This document shows, piece by piece, positions 8,935-17,121 of a stretch of 64,000 bases of DNA. The stretch covers positions 372,001 through 436,000 of the forward strand of contig NZ_AJXT01000004.1 in NCBI RefSeq assembly GCF_000264295.1. Reading direction: 5' to 3'. Source of the DNA: Rhodanobacter spathiphylli B39 (lineage in GTDB: Bacteria; Pseudomonadota; Gammaproteobacteria; Xanthomonadales; Rhodanobacteraceae). Made by a program: the position numbers and the translations under genes. The notes beneath the pieces are model-generated. The model made no database searches, was not told the DNA's origin, and worked only from the letters and a program-made list of their open reading frames with translations. Every line of letters starts with the position of its first letter. The stretch's first letter is position 1.

Positions 8935-9698
8935 GCCGCCGCATCATTCCCTGTCTCGACGTGCGCGACGGCCAGGTGGTCAAGGGCGTCCGTTTTCGCG
9001 ATCACGTGGTGATGGGCGAGATCGTCGATCTCGCGCTGCGTTATCGCGACGAGGGCGCCGACGAACTGGTGTTCTACGACATCACCGCCAGTCCCGAGGG
9101 ACGCGGAGTGGATCGTGGCTGGGTCGAGAAGGTCGCACGCGTGATCGACATTCCGTTCTGCGTCGCCGGCGGCATCCGCTCGGTCGACGAGGCCCGCGCC
9201 GTGCTGCACGCCGGCGCCGACAAGATCTCGGTGAACTCGCCCGCGCTGGAACGCCCCGCGCTGATCGACGAACTGGCTGCCGCGTTCGGCGTGCAGTGCG
9301 TGGTGGTCGGCATCGACTCGCTGCGCGACGCCGACGGCGAATGGCGCGTGCGCCAGTACACCGGTGACCCCACGAAAACCCGGGCACTGGCACGCCGCAC
9401 GCTGGACTGGATGGTCGAGGCGCAGCGGCGGGGCGCCGGCGAGATCGTGCTGAACTGCATGGGCAGCGACGGCGTGCGCGCGGGCTATGACCTCGAACAA
9501 CTTTCCGCCGCCCGGGTGATCTGCCAGGTGCCGCTGATCGCTTCCGGCGGCGCCGGCGCGCCGGAACATTTCCGCGATGCCTTCGTCGACGCCGACGTCG
9601 ACGGCGCGCTGGCCGCCAGCGTGTTCCACTCCGGTGCCATCGCCATCCCCGCACTCAAGCATTACCTGCACGAATGTGGCGTAGCGGTGCGCCGGTGA
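8928..9698 (+). CDS. hisF: Imidazole glycerol phosphate synthase, cyclase subunit
   Basis: HisF uses ammonia from HisH to convert PRFAR into imidazole glycerol phosphate and AICAR. The 256-residue barrel protein begins [21 protein letters not shown] with the catalytic Asp in CLDV. It contains [41 protein letters not shown] with the second catalytic Asp, and [12 protein letters not shown]. It overlaps hisA by 7 bp, and hisIE starts 17 bp downstream. Confidence 0.96.
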   Translation: MLSRRIIPCLDVRDGQVVKGVRFRDHVVMGEIVDLALRYRDEGADELVFYDITASPEGRGVDRGWVEKVARVIDIPFCVAGGIRSVDEARAVLHAGADKISVNSPALERPALIDELAAAFGVQCVVVGIDSLRDADGEWRVRQYTGDPTKTRALARRTLDWMVEAQRRGAGEIVLNCMGSDGVRAGYDLEQLSAARVICQVPLIASGGAGAPEHFRDAFVDADVDGALAASVFHSGAIAIPALKHYLHECGVAVRR

Positions 9699-9715
9699 GC
9701 CACGAGGAAGCAACG

Positions 9716-10342
9716 ATGAGCGACAACACCGATACCAGCCGCCTCGACTGGGCCAAGGGCGATGGCCTGCTGCCGGCGATCGTGCAGCATTGGCTCAGCG
9801 GCGAAGTGCTGATGCTGGGCTACATGACGGCCGCGGCGCTGGCCGAAACGCAGCGCAGCGGCCACGTCACTTTTTACAGCCGCAGCAAGCAGCGGCTGTG
9901 GACCAAGGGCGAAAGCTCGGGTCACGTGCTCGTGCTGAAATCGCTCCGCATCGACTGCGACGCCGACACCTTGCTGATCCGGGCCGACCCGCGCGGCCCC
10001 ACCTGCCACACCGGCACCTCCAGCTGCTTCGGCGACGGCGCCGACATGCGCCCGCCGCTGGGCTTTCTCGCCGAACTCGATGCGCTGGTGGCGCAGCGGC
10101 ACGCCGAACGCCCCGAGGGCAGCTACACCACCAGGCTGTTCGACGGCGGCATTCGCCGCATCGCGCAGAAGGTGGGCGAGGAGGGCGTCGAGACGGCGCT
10201 GGCGGCGGTGGCGCAGGGAGATGACGAGTTGCTTGGCGAAGCGGCGGACCTGCTGTTCCATCTCACCGTGGCGTTGCGGGCACGCGGACTGTCGCTTGGG
10301 GATGCGGTGAACGTGCTGGCTGACCGGCATCGTGACGGGTAG
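9716..10342 (+). CDS. hisIE: Phosphoribosyl-AMP cyclohydrolase / phosphoribosyl-ATP pyrophosphatase
   Basis: This 208-residue bifunctional enzyme performs steps two and three of the pathway. The N-terminal HisI domain (about 1-115) shows EVLMLGYM, TFYSRSKQRLWTKGESSGH and the metal-binding DCDADTLL..GPTCHTGTSSCF. The C-terminal HisE domain (about 118-208) has GSYTTRLFDGG, RIAQKVGEEGVE and the DELLGEAADLLFHL helix typical of the MazG-like fold. The ATG at 9716 is chosen because GAGGAAG lies just upstream. It is the last gene of the operon, and a convergent lysR follows. Confidence 0.95.
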   Translation: MSDNTDTSRLDWAKGDGLLPAIVQHWLSGEVLMLGYMTAAALAETQRSGHVTFYSRSKQRLWTKGESSGHVLVLKSLRIDCDADTLLIRADPRGPTCHTGTSSCFGDGADMRPPLGFLAELDALVAQRHAERPEGSYTTRLFDGGIRRIAQKVGEEGVETALAAVAQGDDELLGEAADLLFHLTVALRARGLSLGDAVNVLADRHRDG

Positions 10343-10372
10343 GGATGCGGGCGCATCGTCGTGTTGCCGATC

Positions 10373-11224
10373 TCAATCGGCCAGCCGCGCCACCACCAGA
10401 TCCAGCAACGCCCTCAGCCGCGCCAGTCGTCGCATGTCGCGGTGATAGCCAATCCAGGTCTCGCGCGCCGGCGGGTCTTCGCCCAGGTCGATGCGCCGCA
10501 AGCCGGCGAGCGCGTCGCCAAGCGGGAGCGGCAGGACCGCGACGCCGGCACCCTGCATGCACATTCTTGCCTGCACGGCGCGCGCGTTGCTGCGAAACGC
10601 CACGCGGGCATTCGGGAGCACGCGCTGCAACCACGCGACGTCGGGCATGTTGCCGAAGGCGCTGTCCATGGTGATCAGCAAGGCACCTTCGCCATCGCCG
10701 GCGCGGGGCGGGGGATAGTCGGCGGCCGTATAGGCGCCGTACGGCATGTGCAGCAGCTTGCGCGACACGATGTCGGGTTCGTCGAACGGCCTGATGCGAA
10801 ACGCCAGGTCGGCTTCGCGGCGTGACAGGCTGAGGAAGCGCGTGTCGGTCAGCAGTTCGACGGTGACGCGCGGATAGGCCCGAGCGAATTCCGCGATGAC
10901 CGGTGTCAGCAGGTGTTCGGCGAACCAGTCCGAGGCGGTAATCCGCAGCAGGCCGTCAAGTTGCCGTTCCTGGCCGGCCAGCTGACGCTGGAACGCGAGT
11001 GCTTCGTCCTCGATGCGTTCGGCGTGGTTGAGTACCGCCGCCCCCTCGTCGGTGAGCACGAAACCTTCCGAGGTGCGCTGGAACAGCTTGTGTCCCACGG
11101 CGTTTTCCAGCGCCTGCAACCGGCGGCCCATGGTGGGCTGGGTTTGTCCCAGCTTGCGCGCGGCGGCACCGAGCGTGCCCTCGCGTGCGATGGCCAGGAA
11201 GACACGCAGATCGCTCCATTCCAT
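10373..11224 (-). CDS. LysR-family transcriptional regulator
   Basis: This 283-residue LysR protein has an N-terminal winged helix-turn-helix (MEWSDLRVFLAIAREGTLGAAARKLGQTQPTMGRRLQALE) and a C-terminal periplasmic-binding-like effector domain. The ATG at 11224 gives the usual LysR N terminus. It is transcribed away from a quinone-oxidoreductase-like gene, with an inverted-repeat operator between them, so it probably controls that gene and itself. The effector is unknown. Confidence 0.88.
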   Translation of the reverse strand: MEWSDLRVFLAIAREGTLGAAARKLGQTQPTMGRRLQALENAVGHKLFQRTSEGFVLTDEGAAVLNHAERIEDEALAFQRQLAGQERQLDGLLRITASDWFAEHLLTPVIAEFARAYPRVTVELLTDTRFLSLSRREADLAFRIRPFDEPDIVSRKLLHMPYGAYTAADYPPPRAGDGEGALLITMDSAFGNMPDVAWLQRVLPNARVAFRSNARAVQARMCMQGAGVAVLPLPLGDALAGLRRIDLGEDPPARETWIGYHRDMRRLARLRALLDLVVARLAD

Positions 11225-11257
11225 CGCGGCACCTCGTTGGGAAGCCCGGTTGGGACT

Positions 11258-11273
11258 CATGCAATTATGCATG
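11258..11273. promoter_or_regulatory. LysR-type operator between divergent genes
   Basis: CATGCAATTATGCATG is a perfect 6-bp inverted repeat (CATGCA/TGCATG) with a 4-bp centre and includes a T-N11-A pattern. It sits 34 bp upstream of the lysR start and 82 bp upstream of the oxidoreductase start, where a LysR binding site is expected. Confidence 0.6.
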
Positions 11274-11354
11274 GAGGACGTGCAGAATCTTGGATTTTCA
11301 GACGCAATTGGCGGGCGTAACTTGGCGATCACTTCCTCCCACGCCGAGTACGCC

Positions 11355-12356
11355 ATGACCATCGCTTCCTCCATGCAAGCCGCCGTTCTTGAAAACCACG
11401 GTGCTCCGTTCCGCCTGACCAGCATCGCCCGGCCCGTGCCGCAGGCGGGCCAGGTGCTGGTGCGCATCATGGCCAGTGGCGTCAATCCGCTGGACCTGAA
11501 GATCCGCAGCGGTGCCGCCGAACACGCCCGTCATCCGCTGCCGGCGATCCTGGGCATCGACATGGCCGGCGTCGTCGTCGCGCTGGGTGCGGGCGTCACC
11601 GGCTTTCGGGTGGGTGACGAGGTCTATGGCATGACTGGCGGTGTCGGTGGCGTGCAGGGTTCGCTGGCCGAATATGCGGCCGTGGATGCCAGCCTGCTGG
11701 CGCTCAAGCCCGCGCACTTCAGCATGCGCGAGACGGCCTCGCTGCCGCTGGTCTTCATCACCGCGTGGGAAGGCCTGGTGGACCGCGCTCACGTAGGCGC
11801 TGGCCAGAACGTGCTGGTGCAAGGCGGCGCGGGCGGCGTGGGCAGCATGGCGATCCAGATTGCCCGTGCTTTCGGCGCGACCGTTTTCGCCACGGACACC
11901 GCGGCGCGCGGCAGCATCAGCCAGCAACTGGGCGCGACACCGATCGACCACGAGCAGATGCCGGTCGAAGAACAGATAGCCGTCCATACGGCCGGTCGCG
12001 GTTTCGACGTGGTGTATGACACCGCCGGCGGCGCGAGCCTGGATGCGTCGTTCAGGGCCGTGGCGCGTTTCGGCCACGTGGTCAGCTCGCTGGGTTGGGG
12101 TACGCACGCGCTGGCGCCCCTCTCGTTCAGGGCCGCCACCTATTCCGGCGTGTTCACCTTGCTGCCCCTGCTGACCGGCGAAGGCAAGCCGCATCACGGC
12201 GAGATCCTGCGCGAAGCCACGCGACTGGCCGAGGCAGGGATGATCAGGCCGCTGCTGGACGCGCGCCAGTTCGAGCTGGCCACGGTCGGCGAAGCCCATG
12301 CCTTGATCGAGCAGCGACAGGCGCGCGGCAAGGTGGTGGTCAGCATCCGGGGATGA
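11355..12356 (+). CDS. Quinone oxidoreductase-like MDR enzyme
   Basis: This 333-residue zinc-independent medium-chain dehydrogenase/reductase resembles the quinone oxidoreductases. It has the GroES-like N-terminal domain (VRIMASGVNPLDLKIRSG) and a Rossmann domain with the NADP-binding motif VLVQGGAGGVGSMAIQIA near residue 155. The structural zinc cysteines of alcohol dehydrogenases are absent, as expected. The start at 11355 (MTIASSMQAAVLENHG) is preferred over upstream codons that would overlap the divergent lysR. The substrate cannot be read from sequence. Confidence 0.85.
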   Translation: MTIASSMQAAVLENHGAPFRLTSIARPVPQAGQVLVRIMASGVNPLDLKIRSGAAEHARHPLPAILGIDMAGVVVALGAGVTGFRVGDEVYGMTGGVGGVQGSLAEYAAVDASLLALKPAHFSMRETASLPLVFITAWEGLVDRAHVGAGQNVLVQGGAGGVGSMAIQIARAFGATVFATDTAARGSISQQLGATPIDHEQMPVEEQIAVHTAGRGFDVVYDTAGGASLDASFRAVARFGHVVSSLGWGTHALAPLSFRAATYSGVFTLLPLLTGEGKPHHGEILREATRLAEAGMIRPLLDARQFELATVGEAHALIEQRQARGKVVVSIRG

Positions 12357-12634
12357 AGCATCGCGACGGATGGCCATGCCGGAACGCCTGGCCACCCGTC
12401 GCCTCAAAGCCCGTGAAGAAAACCACTTCCTGTGGTTTTCTTCCATCGCACGTCCGGTACATGCCCGGACGTGCTCACGTGAATCAGTCACTTACGTGAC
12501 CGATTTCCGTCCGGCCATCCGTGGCCGGGCTTCGAGGTTGAAAAACTCACAACCTCTCAGTGCTTGTCAGTTGTTTCGACGAGATCGTGAAGCGCAGATG
12601 TCATCGATGCGGGACGGGGGCATCCCCGCGATCG
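12357..12634. other. Intergenic region between convergent genes with tandem hairpins
   Basis: This 278-bp gap separates the 3' ends of the oxidoreductase and SDR genes. Its left two thirds hold six different hairpins in a row (12371-12556, listed separately). The right part (12557-12634) shows nothing I can name. An open frame crosses the hairpins but follows their palindromes and has no family resemblance. Confidence 0.6.
12371..12556. repeat. Row of six consecutive hairpins of unrelated sequence
   Basis: Six inverted repeats follow one another. (0) TGGCCA 12371-12376 with 12389-12394. (1) A perfect 12-bp stem GAAGAAAACCAC 12415-12426 with 12432-12443. (2) A perfect 10-bp stem GCACGTCCGG 12448-12457 with 12465-12474. 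(3) TCACGTGA 12475-12482 with 12492-12499, one G-T pair. (4) A 9-bp stem 12509-12517 with 12522-12530 around a TCCG loop. (5) GAGGTTG 12534-12540 with 12550-12556. No stem repeats another. No T-run follows any of them, so simple termination is not obvious. The row may be a structured RNA or a lineage-specific intergenic repeat. Confidence 0.7.
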
Positions 12635-13399
12635 TCAGAGAAACATGCCGCCCGAAGCCTCCACGCGCTGCGCGTTGATCCAGCCGCTGCCCGGCGCGAG
12701 CAGCGCCGCCACGGCGCCGCCGATGTCGTCGGGCAAGCCGGCGCGGCCCAGCGCCGTGTTGCCGGCGATCAAGGCGTTGAGTGCCGCGTTGTCGCGTACC
12801 GCACCGCCACCGAAATCGGTTTCGATCGCGCCGGGAGCCAGCGTATTGACCCGGATGCCGTGCACACCCAGTTCCTTGGCCAGGTAACGGGTGAGCACCT
12901 CCACCCCGCCTTTCATGCTGGCGTAGGCCGCATAGCCGGGCAGCGCGAAGCGGGTCAGGCCGGAGGAGACGTTGATGATGCGGCCGCCATCGGCGATCAA
13001 CGGCAGCAAGGCCTGGGTCAGGAAGAACGGGCCTTTCAGATGGACGGCCATCATCGTGTCGAACTGCTCCGGCGTGGTGTCGGCGATGGGTGCGACCAGG
13101 CCCATGCCGGCGTTGTTGAGCAGGAAGTCGAAGTGCTCGCGTTGCCAGTGGTCGGCGAGGAGCTTGCGTACCGCGCCGGCGAACCCGGGAAATCCGCTTG
13201 CGTCAGACACATCCAGCTGCAGGCAGGCGGCGCGGCGGCCGAGCGCCTCGATCTCGGCCACGACCGAGCGGGCGTCGTCGAAGCCGCTGCGGAAGGTAAT
13301 GATCACGTCCGTGCCCTGGCGGGCCAGGGCGATGGCGGCGTTGCGACCGAGGCCTCGGCTGCCGCCGGTGATCAGGGCGATGGGGGTCGGGAAAGTCAT
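12635..13399 (-). CDS. SDR-family oxidoreductase
   Basis: This 254-residue short-chain dehydrogenase/reductase has the cofactor motif TGGSRGLGRNAA near the N terminus (a basic residue after TGGS suggests NADP preference), LNNAGMG, the active-site Ser in VSSGLTRF, and the YAAYASMKGG catalytic Tyr/Lys region. RVNTLAPGAIETDF is also typical. The substrate is unknown. The gene is divergent from a LysR gene whose operator-like repeats lie in the shared upstream region, so it is the likely target. Confidence 0.88.
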   Translation of the reverse strand: MTFPTPIALITGGSRGLGRNAAIALARQGTDVIITFRSGFDDARSVVAEIEALGRRAACLQLDVSDASGFPGFAGAVRKLLADHWQREHFDFLLNNAGMGLVAPIADTTPEQFDTMMAVHLKGPFFLTQALLPLIADGGRIINVSSGLTRFALPGYAAYASMKGGVEVLTRYLAKELGVHGIRVNTLAPGAIETDFGGGAVRDNAALNALIAGNTALGRAGLPDDIGGAVAALLAPGSGWINAQRVEASGGMFL

Positions 13400-13474
13400 G
13401 GCAGATCCTTGGTGTTGGCCGGAACGGTCCGGCGTGATTGGTTGGGTGCCAGACTATTGGTGGTCACGATTGCC

Positions 13475-13510
13475 ATAAATGTTCAGGTTATGATTTGAAT
13501 GTTCATTTAT
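13475..13510. promoter_or_regulatory. Operator repeats between SDR and LysR genes
   Basis: A direct repeat AATGTTCA occurs at 13478-13485 and 13498-13505, exactly 20 bp (two helical turns) apart. It is framed by the inverted pair ATAAATG (13475-13481) and CATTTAT (13504-13510). The stretch is AT rich in a GC-rich neighbourhood and lies 9 bp before the lysR ATG, as expected of a LysR-controlled divergent promoter. Confidence 0.55.
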
Positions 13511-13518
13511 GGATAACA

Positions 13519-14430
13519 ATGCACATGCACGACATCGAGGCCATGAAAATCTTCGTCCGCGTGGCCGAGCGCGGCAGCTTCACCCAGGCCGCGGCCGACC
13601 TGGGTTTGCCCAAGGCCAGCGCATCGAATGCCGTGCAGCGGCTGGAGGCGCTGCTGGGAACACGCCTGCTGCATCGAACCACGCGCCGGGTCGAGCCGAG
13701 TCAGGACGGCCTGGCCTTCCTGGAGCGCTGCCGCGACACGCTGGATGCGTTCGATGAACTGCAGTCGATGTTCCGCGACGACGAACGGCAGCTGCGTGGG
13801 CGGCTGCGCGTGGACATGCCGACCACCGCGGCTCGCGCCTTCGTGCTGCCACATCTGCCGGAGTTTCTGGCTGCGCATCCCGGCATCGAGCTGGAGCTGA
13901 GCTGCGCGGACCGACGCGTCGACCTGGTTCGCGAGGGTTTCGATTGCGTGCTGCGGGTCGGCGTTCTGGAGGATGTCGACAATCTGGTGGCGCGGCCGCT
14001 GGGCCGTTACGACATCGGCACGTTCGCCAGCCCTGCCTATCTGGCGGCGCGTGGCGAGCCGCGCACTCCGGCCGAACTGGACGGCCATCGCATGGTGCAT
14101 TACGCGCAGAACTTCGGCGGCACGCCCGACGGCTTCGAATACGTCGATGCAGCGGGCGTGCACGTGCTCCCGCTCGCCGGCGCGCTTACCGTCAACAACA
14201 CCGACAGCTACCAGGCCGCGTGCGTGGCTGGCCTGGGCCTGATCCAGGCTCCGGTGGCGGGCATGCGGCATCTGGTCGACGCCGGTCTGGTGAAGGAAAT
14301 ACTGCTGGATCATCGCGCCGAGCCGATGCCGGTGAGCCTGCTGTATGCCAGTCGCCGGCACTTGCCCCGGCGCGTGCGCGTGTTCATGGACTGGCTGGCC
14401 GAATGCGGCGAGTGGAACGCAGGAACCTGA
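13519..14430 (+). CDS. LysR-family transcriptional regulator
   Basis: This 303-residue LysR regulator has a winged helix-turn-helix (MKIFVRVAERGSFTQAAADLGLPKASASNAVQRLEALLGTRLLHR) and a substrate-binding domain of the CrgA/DsdC-like subgroup (AYLAARGEPRTPAELDGHRMVHY). The start at 13519 (MHMHDIEA) is used, with 13525 equally possible. It is divergent from the SDR gene and probably regulates it. Confidence 0.88.
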   Translation: MHMHDIEAMKIFVRVAERGSFTQAAADLGLPKASASNAVQRLEALLGTRLLHRTTRRVEPSQDGLAFLERCRDTLDAFDELQSMFRDDERQLRGRLRVDMPTTAARAFVLPHLPEFLAAHPGIELELSCADRRVDLVREGFDCVLRVGVLEDVDNLVARPLGRYDIGTFASPAYLAARGEPRTPAELDGHRMVHYAQNFGGTPDGFEYVDAAGVHVLPLAGALTVNNTDSYQAACVAGLGLIQAPVAGMRHLVDAGLVKEILLDHRAEPMPVSLLYASRRHLPRRVRVFMDWLAECGEWNAGT

Positions 14431-14442
14431 GCCAGTGCGACG

Positions 14443-15264
14443 TCACGCCGTCGAGTGCGCCGAGCTGGCACGGCAATCCAGCCGGGCTGCCGACATCCGT
14501 GGAGACCCGAAACGCGGGCGGTAGCCGTTTCCTCCGCGCAGGGTCGCAGATGCGCCTTCGGTGTCGGAATAGACGGCTGGCACGGTGCGTCCGTCATCGC
14601 AGGTACAAGCCATCGGCTTGGGCGCAGTGGACACAGACGCCGCGGCGGGCGTGAACGGGCTCAACGCATAGGTGGATGGTTGGCCGCCGGCACCGCACAG
14701 GCGGCCGGTGAATGCGGTGGAAATCTGCTGCCGGCCGAGCACGAGCGTGAGCCGGGTCGGTGCTTCGCAATGGCCGTTGTCGTAGACGTCGCCCGACACC
14801 CAGTGCATGTCGCTGGTGACGACCGCGCCCGGCGCGAGCGTGATCGGGGAACGCGAGGCGGCATCCGTTCCGGTCGAAGCCTGCGCCACGATGTTCAGCG
14901 TCTGCCCGCGTGAATCCGCGAAGCTCGGCAGCGGGCGCGCAGGGATCGTGCAGGCGGCCGCGCCGGTGTTGCGCAGGACCAGCATCGTGCCCGAATGCGA
15001 CATGCCGTTGAAACGCCCGCCGTCGGGATCGAGGGCGAAGGCGAGCTGCGACGGTGCGCAGGCGCTGATTCGCGCCCTGGTCGTGCCTGGCGGGGCCGCG
15101 TCGGCCCGGGTGGCGTCGGTCTGCGGCGACTGCGAAGTACAGGCCATCAGTGCCAGCGCCAGGGCGGCGGCCAGGGAGGTGCGCAGCAGCCTCCGGCCCG
15201 AGGCAGCACCCGGCAGATGAGGGCCTGCTCCGGAAGGCATCCTGCTGGCGGCTGGTCTTTTCAT
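14443..15264 (-). CDS. DUF4232-like secreted lipoprotein
   Basis: This 273-residue protein has a signal sequence ending in the lipobox LMAC (about residues 39-42), so it is likely an exported lipoprotein. The mature part (about 70-200) resembles the DUF4232 fold: an immunoglobulin-like domain with conserved cysteines (SACAPSQL, AAACTIP, GHCEAP, RLCGAGG). The C-terminal 60 residues look low in structure and could be an extension. Function is unknown. A start nearer the signal peptide (Met 9) is possible. Confidence 0.6.
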   Translation of the reverse strand: MKRPAASRMPSGAGPHLPGAASGRRLLRTSLAAALALALMACTSQSPQTDATRADAAPPGTTRARISACAPSQLAFALDPDGGRFNGMSHSGTMLVLRNTGAAACTIPARPLPSFADSRGQTLNIVAQASTGTDAASRSPITLAPGAVVTSDMHWVSGDVYDNGHCEAPTRLTLVLGRQQISTAFTGRLCGAGGQPSTYALSPFTPAAASVSTAPKPMACTCDDGRTVPAVYSDTEGASATLRGGNGYRPRFGSPRMSAARLDCRASSAHSTA

Positions 15265-15432
15265 TGCCGGGTTCGCTGGAAGACGGTCGACGACGTTAGC
15301 ACCCGGATCGCGAAGCTCTTGTCAGAGCCCGGCGATCACCGCGTTACTTCCGGCACTCAAGGGACGATCTCGCAGCATCGACACTGCCGGGAGGACGCCG
15401 CAGGGCGAGGTGATGGATCGCGGGGGTTTCAC

Positions 15433-16137
15433 ATGACGCACGAAAACCGGCTGGCCCGCTGCGCGGGGCTGGTCTATCTGGTGGTGGTCGTGACCGGCTT
15501 CTTCAGCCTGGGCTATGTGCCGGGCAGGCTTGCCGCGCCGGGCGATCCGCCAGCCATGCTGGCCAATGTCGTGGCGCACGAAGCCTTGTTCCGCGCGGGC
15601 ATCGTCTCTTTCATGATCGAGCAGGTGGCCTTCCTGCTGCTGCCGTTGTTGCTGTTCCGCCTGCTTCATCGCGTCCACCAGCGCGTGGCTGTCGCGATGG
15701 TGGCGCTGGCGGTCACGGCCGTGCCGGTGGCGCTGATCGGGGTGATGCATCGACTCGATGCACTGTGGCTGCTGACCGACAGCCACGGCTTGCCGGTGGC
15801 GACGGCGACGGCGCTGGCATCGCTTGCGCTGAAGTCGTATGGCCATGCCATTTTCGTGGCCAGCCTGTTCTGGGGACTGTGGCTGTTGCCGTTCGGCTAT
15901 CTCGTGTTCACCAGCAGGATGCTGCCGCGCGTGGCTGGCTTGCTGCTGATGCTGGGCGGCATCGGCTACCTGGTGGACGTGTTTGCCGACTTGTTGCTGC
16001 CGGGATATGCAGACATGGCGTTTTCCAACTACGTCCACCTGCCCGCAGCCCTGGGCGAGATCGGCACCTGCCTGTGGCTGCTGCTGATGGGCGTGCGGAC
16101 AGGTGGCGGGCAAACTCATCCTGGGATTGCGACATGA
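15433..16137 (+). CDS. DUF4386-like membrane protein
   Basis: This 234-residue integral membrane protein has about six hydrophobic helices. It resembles the DUF4386 family (ARCAGLVYLVVVVTGFFSLGYVPG at the N terminus). No enzymatic motif is visible. Its stop overlaps the start of the next gene (ATGA, 16134-16137), so the two are translationally coupled and may act together in the membrane. The ATG at 15433 is chosen because the family normally starts just before the first helix. Confidence 0.7.
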   Translation: MTHENRLARCAGLVYLVVVVTGFFSLGYVPGRLAAPGDPPAMLANVVAHEALFRAGIVSFMIEQVAFLLLPLLLFRLLHRVHQRVAVAMVALAVTAVPVALIGVMHRLDALWLLTDSHGLPVATATALASLALKSYGHAIFVASLFWGLWLLPFGYLVFTSRMLPRVAGLLLMLGGIGYLVDVFADLLLPGYADMAFSNYVHLPAALGEIGTCLWLLLMGVRTGGGQTHPGIAT

Positions 16138-16541
16138 GCCCCGCATCGCTGGTCGACATCAAGTTGCACGTGCGCTTCAAGCTGTCGGCGCTGTGGACGG
16201 CGTTGATGTTCTGCTACATCTACGGTGACTATTTCGGTCTCTACGTGCCGGGCAAGTTGCAGGGCATGCTGGACGGGGATGGACCGGTCGGCCCGGTGAG
16301 CGAGGCGACCCTGGTCGGTACCGCCTTGCTGCTGGCCGTACCGGGGCTGATGGTGTTCCTGTCGCTGCTGCTGCCGCCCCGGCTGTGCCGCTGGCTGAAC
16401 ATCGGACTGGGTGTGTTCTATGCCGCGGTCATGCTGCTGACCATGCCCGGCGCATGGTGGTTCTATGTCGCGCTGGGCGTGATCGAAGTGGCGTTGTCAC
16501 TGCTGATCGTGGCTTATGCATGGCGTTGGCCCAGGGCTTGA
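16134..16541 (+). CDS. Small DUF6326-like membrane protein
   Basis: This 135-residue protein has four hydrophobic segments (SALWTALMFCYIYGDYFGLYVPG; TALLLAVPGLMVFLSLLLP; WLNIGLGVFYAAVMLLTMP; WWFYVALGVIEVALSLLIV). It resembles DUF6326-type proteins, which are of unknown function. It overlaps the preceding DUF4386-like gene by 4 bp. Confidence 0.6.
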   Translation: MSPASLVDIKLHVRFKLSALWTALMFCYIYGDYFGLYVPGKLQGMLDGDGPVGPVSEATLVGTALLLAVPGLMVFLSLLLPPRLCRWLNIGLGVFYAAVMLLTMPGAWWFYVALGVIEVALSLLIVAYAWRWPRA

Positions 16542-16559
16542 TCCCCCGCATCGAGGCGC

Positions 16560-17024
16560 TCACAGCGGCAGCGCATGGGACTGCTTCACGATCTGGCTGG
16601 GCAGGTCGGTCTTGATGTTCTGGATGCCGTTGGCGCGGGTGAGATGGGTGGTCTGGAAGCGGCGGTAGTCGTCCAGGTTCGCGACGACCACGCGCAGCAT
16701 CGCGTCGCTTTCCCCCAGCATGATGTAGCACTCCACGACCTGGGGAAGCTGCTTCATCGCGTCGATGAAGTGCTCGATCGTGTCGGCATCCTGGGCGGTC
16801 AGCCAGACGCGGGTGAACATGGTCATGCCGATGCCGACCATCGCCGGGTTGAGCACGGCGACATAGCGCTCGATCACGCCGGCCTCTTCGAGCAAACGCA
16901 CGCGGCGCAGGCATGGGGAGGGCGACAAGCCGACTTCCCGAGCCAGTTCGTTGTTCTGCAAGCGACCATTGCGCTGCAGGGCGCGCAGTATCCGTCTGTC
17001 GATGTTGTCGAGCTTGATGGGCAT
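16560..17024 (-). CDS. Lrp/AsnC-family regulator
   Basis: This 154-residue protein has an N-terminal helix-turn-helix (LDNIDRRILRALQRNGRLQNNELAREVGLSPSPCLRRVRLLEEAGVI) and a C-terminal RAM ligand-binding domain (VVECYIMLGESDAMLRVVVANLDDYRRF). The ATG at 17024 is preferred because an upstream in-frame start at 17057 would lie inside the operator palindrome. It is divergent from a LysE-type exporter. Such pairs usually sense and export an amino acid. Confidence 0.88.
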   Translation of the reverse strand: MPIKLDNIDRRILRALQRNGRLQNNELAREVGLSPSPCLRRVRLLEEAGVIERYVAVLNPAMVGIGMTMFTRVWLTAQDADTIEHFIDAMKQLPQVVECYIMLGESDAMLRVVVANLDDYRRFQTTHLTRANGIQNIKTDLPSQIVKQSHALPL

Positions 17025-17040
17025 CGGTCTTTCTGCCGTC

Positions 17041-17086
17041 TTGGCATCATGTGCCAATAGATAACTTGATCATGGAATATTTGGCA
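17041..17086. promoter_or_regulatory. Lrp-type operator between regulator and exporter
   Basis: TTGGCA (17041-17046) and TGCCAA (17052-17057) form a perfect inverted repeat with a 5-bp centre. A further TTGGCA half-site occurs at 17081-17086, exactly 40 bp (four turns) from the first. Repeated phased half-sites suit an Lrp-type oligomeric regulator. Confidence 0.6.
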
Positions 17087-17121
17087 CCCGATTGCGAGCG
17101 CCGCGGCTTAGCATGCCTGCC

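Noticed and set aside
12370-12678. 102-codon open frame across the hairpin row
   Set aside because: It is built from the palindromes and has no ribosome-binding site or recognisable domain.
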